This document shows positions 59,678 to 64,000 of a DNA stretch of 64,000 bases, piece by piece (position 1 is the first letter of the stretch; every line of letters begins with the position of its first letter). Below the pieces are notes generated by a model, which saw nothing but the letters and a program-made list of their open reading frames with translations, was not told where the DNA came from and did not search any database. Source of the stretch: Sphingobacteriales bacterium (GTDB lineage: Bacteria; Bacteroidota; Bacteroidia; Chitinophagales; Chitinophagaceae); assembly GCA_012270485.1 (NCBI GenBank), contig JAAXIF010000065.1, forward strand, positions 224,959-288,958, read 5' to 3'. The translations under genes were made by a program, and so were the position numbers.

Positions 59678-61384
59678 ATGGCCAAAGAGGCAAACAGCTC
59701 ACCAGCGGGTGCAGCACGGAAATTTTTTGCATTGTTGAATCTGGACAGGAAGGACGTTTCTGCCGTATACGCATTCGCCATCCTTGCCGGACTGGTTCAA
59801 CTATCCCTTCCCTTGGGAATTCAAACCATTATTAGTTTTGTAATGGCCGGATCTATTTCTACATCTATTGTAGTATTGATTGTTTTAGTAGTAACAGGTG
59901 TTTTTCTATATGGTTTGCTGCAGGTTAGACAGATGCAGATCATTGAAAAGATCAAACAGAAAATATTCACCCGCTACTCTTTAGAATTTGCTGATCGTAT
60001 CCCCAAACTCAATATTGAAAAACTCGACAACTATTATCTGCCTGAACTGGTAAACCGTTTTTTTGATACCATCTCTTTACAAAAAGGTATTGAGAAAATA
60101 CTATTGGATATACCTACTGCATTGATACAAATTGTTTTTGGTATTGTATTGCTCTCTTTTTATCACCCTGTATTCATTGGCTTTGGTTCTGTATTGTTGC
60201 TGTTGTTATATATCATTTTGCGTAACACACTTCCCAACGGGTTCTATGCCAGTATGCAAGCCAGTGATTACAAATACAAGACCGCTTCTTGGTTAGAAGA
60301 AATTTCCAGATCCATTAAATCATTTAAATATTCTCGAGGCACATCCCTCAATGTAGAGAAAACAGATATTCTGGTTACGAATTATCTCAATTCAAGAACC
60401 ACTTATTTCAATATCTTATTGGCGCAATTCTGGAGCCTGATTGGTTTTAAAGTAGTGATTACAGCAGCTATGCTCATTGTAGGCGTTGTATTGCTGGTGG
60501 ATCAACAGATCAATATCGGACAATTCATTGCAGCAGACATTGTGATCATAACAGTGATGAACTCTATTGAAAAATTAATCGTGAATCTGGACAATGTATA
60601 TGACTCTTTAACTTCTATTGAGAAAATGGATGCGGTAACCGGTGCAGAAACTGAAAAATCAGGAACTGAACTGATCAGCAAAACCGGCGATGCTATCCGT
60701 GTCCGCTTTTCCAATGTGAGTTATCATTATCCCAATGGAGATAATGTTCTACAAAACGTAAGCTTTCTTTTAAACCCGGGAGAGAAATTGTGTATCATGG
60801 GAAATTCGGGTTCTGGAAAATCAACTGCCCTCAGATTATTGACCGGTGCTTTCAAAAATTTTGAAGGAAGTGTACTCATCAATGATATTCCCATTGGCAA
60901 CTATAGCGTTGGCTCATTAAGAGCATCCACCGGTATTTTATTAAGCCAGCAGGACATTTTTCAAGGTACTTTGTGGGAAAATATTACCATGGGCAATAAA
61001 GATATTTCTGTTGCAGAGATCACGGATACTTTGAAATTATGTGGACTTACGGATTTTCTGGAATCATTGCCTGATGGACTGGATACTTCTTTGGATCCAA
61101 CAGGAAAAAGATTACCCATGAAAGTAAGACAGGGTATTTTATTGGCGCGTGCATTGGTTGGACACAGAAAATTGGTGCTATTGGAAGATCCTTTTCATGG
61201 TTTGGAAGGGAAAACCAGGCAAGAAGTATTATCATTCTTGAAAAGTGATACAGAATCAACAGTTATCATTACATCTACAGATACTGAAGTAGCTAAGAAT
61301 TGTGATAAAGTACTTTACCTGAATCGCGGAGTTGCCGAATCATTTGGTAGCTGGGATGCGGTATCTAATCAACTTAATGCATAA
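59678..61384 (+). CDS. Type I secretion ABC transporter, degenerate ATPase motifs
   Basis: 568 residues: six-helix transmembrane domain (about 30-310) and one nucleotide-binding domain (about 340-568), no C39 peptidase domain. Walker A MGNSGSGKSTALRLL is intact. The signature expected as LSGGQ reads LPMKV (KRLPMKVRQGILLARAL), Walker B reads LVLLEDPF with Glu and Asp swapped (normally LDEP), and the switch His is absent (VIITSTDTEV). The same order ABC-HlyD-TolC marks a type I export system. The substitutions suggest a weak, regulated or partner-dependent ATPase. Confidence 0.85.
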   Translation: MAKEANSSPAGAARKFFALLNLDRKDVSAVYAFAILAGLVQLSLPLGIQTIISFVMAGSISTSIVVLIVLVVTGVFLYGLLQVRQMQIIEKIKQKIFTRYSLEFADRIPKLNIEKLDNYYLPELVNRFFDTISLQKGIEKILLDIPTALIQIVFGIVLLSFYHPVFIGFGSVLLLLLYIILRNTLPNGFYASMQASDYKYKTASWLEEISRSIKSFKYSRGTSLNVEKTDILVTNYLNSRTTYFNILLAQFWSLIGFKVVITAAMLIVGVVLLVDQQINIGQFIAADIVIITVMNSIEKLIVNLDNVYDSLTSIEKMDAVTGAETEKSGTELISKTGDAIRVRFSNVSYHYPNGDNVLQNVSFLLNPGEKLCIMGNSGSGKSTALRLLTGAFKNFEGSVLINDIPIGNYSVGSLRASTGILLSQQDIFQGTLWENITMGNKDISVAEITDTLKLCGLTDFLESLPDGLDTSLDPTGKRLPMKVRQGILLARALVGHRKLVLLEDPFHGLEGKTRQEVLSFLKSDTESTVIITSTDTEVAKNCDKVLYLNRGVAESFGSWDAVSNQLNA

Positions 61385-61388
61385 TCGT

Positions 61389-62753
61389 ATGAGCAAATAC
61401 CTGACTTGTGAACCTGAAAAAGAACTCGAAAAAAACGAATTGCCTTCATTTCGCAATATCTATCATATCAATCGTACCAGCCGGGTGCGCAAATGGTTAT
61501 GGGGATCTTTGATCATCATTATTCTGGTCATGTTTCTTCCTTGGACACAAAATATACGTGCTCGAGGATTGATCACAACTCTTAGACAAGAACAAAGACC
61601 ACAACAATTGAATTCCATTATTGGTGGTCGTGTAGAAAAATGGTTTGTTAAGGAGGGCGACTTTGTTCAAAAAGGAGATACCATTCTGCAGTTAGGTGAG
61701 ATAAAAGTTGAATATTTTGATCCGGCCTTATTGGAAAGAACCGGATTACAGATTGATGCCAAGCAAAATGCTGCAGAAGGATATCAGAATAAAGCACTTA
61801 CTGCATCACAGCAGGTGGCTGCTTTAGAAGAAGGTAGAGAACTGAAACTTTCGCAAATAGACATCAAGCTCAAGCAACAACAATTGAAAGTAGAGAGCGA
61901 CAGCATGGATCTGAATGCGGTACAAAATGAATTAGCCGTTGCTAAAAGACAAATTGATGCAGCAAAAGCCATGTTAGATAGTGGCGTTATTTCATTGGTT
62001 GATTTTGAAAGACGAAAAATTACTTTTCAAAATGCTACTGCTAAAAGAATCGGTGCGGAAAATAAATATTTACAATCTAAACAAGAGCTTACAGCACTAA
62101 GGATTGAGAAAAATACGGTGATACAAGACTACACAGATAAAATCGCCAAAGCAAAAGGTGACCAGTTCAGCGCACTTTCAGATAAAGCTTCCAGTGATGC
62201 AGAAGTAGCAAAACTAAAAAATGCATATTCGAACTATGATATGCGGAATCAATTATACTATGTTACTGCACCCCAAAGCGGACAAATCACGAAAGCAAGA
62301 AAAGCAGGTATTGGTGAGATATTGAAGGAAGGAGATATGATTGTTGAAATTGTTCCGGATAATATTCAGTATGCCGTTGAATTGTTTGTAGAGCCAATGG
62401 ATATGCCGCTTTTATCAAAAGGACAAAAAATACGTTTTGTATTTGATGGTTTCCCTGCCATCGTATTCAGTGGATGGCCCGCCAGTTCTTATGGAACTTT
62501 TGGTGGACTGGTGACTGCCATCGAAAACTCAGTGAGTAGTAATGGTAAATTCAGGGTATTGGTAACAGAAGATCCTTCTGATAAAGCATGGCCCAGACTT
62601 CTGAGAATAGGTGGAGGTGCCAATGGTATCGCCTTGTTGAAAGATGTATCTGTTGGTTATGAGCTATGGCGAAATATCAATGGATTCCCGCCTGAATATT
62701 ATCAACCGGCTAGTAGTACCACCATCAAACAGAATAAAGAGTCAGCGAAATAA
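61389..62753 (+). CDS. HlyD-type membrane fusion protein
   Basis: 454 residues from the ATG at 61389, 4 nt after the ABC stop. One N-terminal helix (WLWGSLIIIILVMFLPWTQ), a lipoyl half-motif IIGGRVEKWFVKEGDFVQKGDTILQLGEIKVEYF, long coiled-coil (about 120-290; VAALEEGRELKLSQIDIKLKQQQLK), second lipoyl half VTAPQSGQITKARKAGIGEILKEGDMIVEIVP and a beta-barrel GQKIRFVFDGFPAIVF. Links the ABC protein with the outer-membrane channel. Confidence 0.9.
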   Translation: MSKYLTCEPEKELEKNELPSFRNIYHINRTSRVRKWLWGSLIIIILVMFLPWTQNIRARGLITTLRQEQRPQQLNSIIGGRVEKWFVKEGDFVQKGDTILQLGEIKVEYFDPALLERTGLQIDAKQNAAEGYQNKALTASQQVAALEEGRELKLSQIDIKLKQQQLKVESDSMDLNAVQNELAVAKRQIDAAKAMLDSGVISLVDFERRKITFQNATAKRIGAENKYLQSKQELTALRIEKNTVIQDYTDKIAKAKGDQFSALSDKASSDAEVAKLKNAYSNYDMRNQLYYVTAPQSGQITKARKAGIGEILKEGDMIVEIVPDNIQYAVELFVEPMDMPLLSKGQKIRFVFDGFPAIVFSGWPASSYGTFGGLVTAIENSVSSNGKFRVLVTEDPSDKAWPRLLRIGGGANGIALLKDVSVGYELWRNINGFPPEYYQPASSTTIKQNKESAK

Positions 62754-62756
62754 AGC

Positions 62757-64000
62757 ATGTTCATGAAAGGAATTGTATTCATTTTAGGATTGGTATTCAC
62801 CCTTCAAAGTGCCGCTCAGGTATTAAACGCTGATGCGTTTATCAAGCTGGTGCGCAATAATCATCCGTTGGCTAAACAGGCGTTGATTGGCATTCGTAAA
62901 GCAGAAGCAGATTTATTAAGCGCAAAAGGTGGATTCGATCCTTTAATTGCTATGGATGCCAGCAGAAAAACATTTGATGGTAAAAATTATTATTTCTATA
63001 CCAATCCTGAAGTCAAAATCCCTACCTGGATTGGAGCCGATATTAAAGCTGGCATTGAAAACAATGGTGGTGATCTTTTAGCGAGAGAAACAACTCCCGG
63101 ACAAACCAGTTATCTCGGTATTGAAATGCCTGTTGCAAAAGGATTATTACTGGATAAAAGAAGAGCTACGCTACAACAAGCTCGCATTTATCGTGATATG
63201 AGTGAGCAGGAACAATTGAACGCCCTGAATAATTTGTTGTTTGATGCTTACCAGATTTATTGGCAATGGGCGGGTTCTTATCAATTATACAATATCTACT
63301 CAAAATTTGTAAAGATTGCTCAAGACCGTTTTCGATTGGTAAAAATTGCTTTTGAGAATGGAGACAGGGCTACTATTGATACAATAGAAGCACTCACACA
63401 ATTACAACAATTTCAATTGGTGCAAAACGAAGCACTACTTCAATTAACGAATACAACACTGGAACTATCGAATTATTTGTGGGATGAACAAGACAGTGTT
63501 TATTTATTGCCACCCAGGGTTACACCTGATACTTTACAGTTCATGCAGTATGCACAACTTCCTGCGGAAAATGAAATCTTACAACAGGCTCTTACGATTA
63601 ACCCATCAATCAGATCCTATGATTTTAAACTGAATGCACTGGAAGTAGACAGAAGACTCAAACAACAAAACCTGTTACCTAGCATCAACCTGAAAGCGAA
63701 TTTACTCAACAGCGGATACAATGTGTTCAAAGGATGGAATGGCGCACTGTTTCAAAACAATTATGTGTGGGGCGTTGATGTAAAATTCCCACTGTTCCTG
63801 AGGGAAGGACGGGGAGACTATAAAAAGTCTGTATTGAAGATCAAAGAAACCAATTATGAACTTTCATTAAAAAGAAGAGAGGTTGAAAATAAAGTAAGGA
63901 CCTATCTCAATGAAACTATTCAGCTACAACAACAATTATTGATTGCGCAAAGTGCCTATAAAAACTTTCAATCTTTATTGAATGCAGAATACTTCAGATT
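62757..64000 (+). CDS. TolC-family outer-membrane channel (C-terminal end beyond window)
   Basis: Starts at ATG 62757-62759, 3 nt after the HlyD stop, and runs to the window edge (414 codons). Signal peptide MFMKGIVFILGLVFTLQSAA. Then LNADAFIKLVRNNHPLAKQALIGIRKAEADLLSAKGGFDP, the opening of a TolC/OEP domain, and a second repeat LNALEVDRRLKQQNLLPSINLKAN near residue 300. Third gene of the ABC-HlyD-TolC export operon. The cargo is not visible; it could be encoded after the edge. Confidence 0.88.
   Translation, partial: MFMKGIVFILGLVFTLQSAAQVLNADAFIKLVRNNHPLAKQALIGIRKAEADLLSAKGGFDPLIAMDASRKTFDGKNYYFYTNPEVKIPTWIGADIKAGIENNGGDLLARETTPGQTSYLGIEMPVAKGLLLDKRRATLQQARIYRDMSEQEQLNALNNLLFDAYQIYWQWAGSYQLYNIYSKFVKIAQDRFRLVKIAFENGDRATIDTIEALTQLQQFQLVQNEALLQLTNTTLELSNYLWDEQDSVYLLPPRVTPDTLQFMQYAQLPAENEILQQALTINPSIRSYDFKLNALEVDRRLKQQNLLPSINLKANLLNSGYNVFKGWNGALFQNNYVWGVDVKFPLFLREGRGDYKKSVLKIKETNYELSLKRREVENKVRTYLNETIQLQQQLLIAQSAYKNFQSLLNAEYFR

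Noticed and set aside
1..64000. tRNA or rRNA genes and prophage genes
   Set aside because: No cloverleaf with T-loop GGTTCRAAYCC type sequence, rRNA sequence or phage gene was seen in the intergenic gaps; the GGTTCAC repeats at 20139 resemble a T-loop only superficially.

Overview
The window is about 40% GC and reads as a chromosomal segment of a Bacteroidota bacterium, most likely family Chitinophagaceae (a Sediminibacterium-like genus is only a guess). Support comes from Bacteroidota-restricted genes (DUF4290 next to murA, an IPExxxVDY protein, DUF3667 next to a GH3 protein, a TonB-dependent receptor with a carboxypeptidase-regulatory N-domain), an Asp-type MurA, many lipoprotein/OMP-type secreted proteins, and the recurrent Bacteroidota promoter -7 box TAnnTTTG, in several cases with a TTG 17-21 nt upstream. 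Genes are dense, mostly housekeeping, with one clearly accessory stretch at about 8.8-15.9 kb.

Layout. 1-2.8 kb: ftsH (cut by the window edge), rsfS, birA, selD. 2.9-6.3 kb: a CtlX-type amidinotransferase homologue that lacks the expected catalytic Cys, pterin-carbinolamine dehydratase, IPExxxVDY protein, M28 metallopeptidase. 6.4-8.8 kb: a RibD-C reductase / ArsR / AHSA1-VOC fusion operon with a visible paired operator over its promoter, then a DoxX-like protein. 8.8-15.9 kb (accessory): a frameshifted esterase, YqaE/Pmp3, an IS982-like insertion 9 bp in front of an outer-membrane protein gene, three more secreted proteins and a toxin-antitoxin pair with a nonsense-mutated PIN toxin. 15.9-18.9 kb: tsf, rpsB, rpsI, rplM. 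19-26.4 kb: a secreted alpha/beta hydrolase with an 11-bp-phased repeat array in front of it, VIT transporter, amidohydrolase, recO, pheS, DUF4290, murA. 26.4-35.3 kb: a cytoplasmic 7-PAS histidine kinase and receiver, nitroreductase, gmk, SDR, lysS, rluE-like. 35.7-38.8 kb: lpxD-like, a nonsense-mutated thioredoxin-like gene, an NAD-dependent epimerase. 38.8-43.5 kb: a metal-homeostasis block (Fur, Sco1, MerC, DtxR/MntR, TonB receptor). 43.7-53.3 kb: cysS, an EEP nuclease/phosphatase, two rhomboids, rlmD, a TlpA-like protein, metF, lptB. 53.6-59.5 kb: GH3 / DUF3667 / fabG operon and a small exported protein / SulP / carbonic anhydrase cluster. 59.7-64 kb: a type I secretion operon (ABC with degenerate ATPase motifs, HlyD, TolC, the last cut by the edge).

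Two themes go beyond gene content. First, many gene ends carry long, often perfect inverted repeats built from short reiterated words (ATGGTCC/ATAGTCC, GAATGAT, TGAATGG, GCCACAGAT, CTTTTGGAAAG); in two cases the left arm contains the stop codon of the preceding gene, and in one an arm differs from its partner only by one extra copy of the 7-nt word. Second, at several genes (dtxR, rlmD, pheS, nitroreductase) the -7 box ends exactly 4 nt before the start codon, predicting leaderless mRNAs. No tRNA, rRNA, CRISPR array or prophage was recognised.
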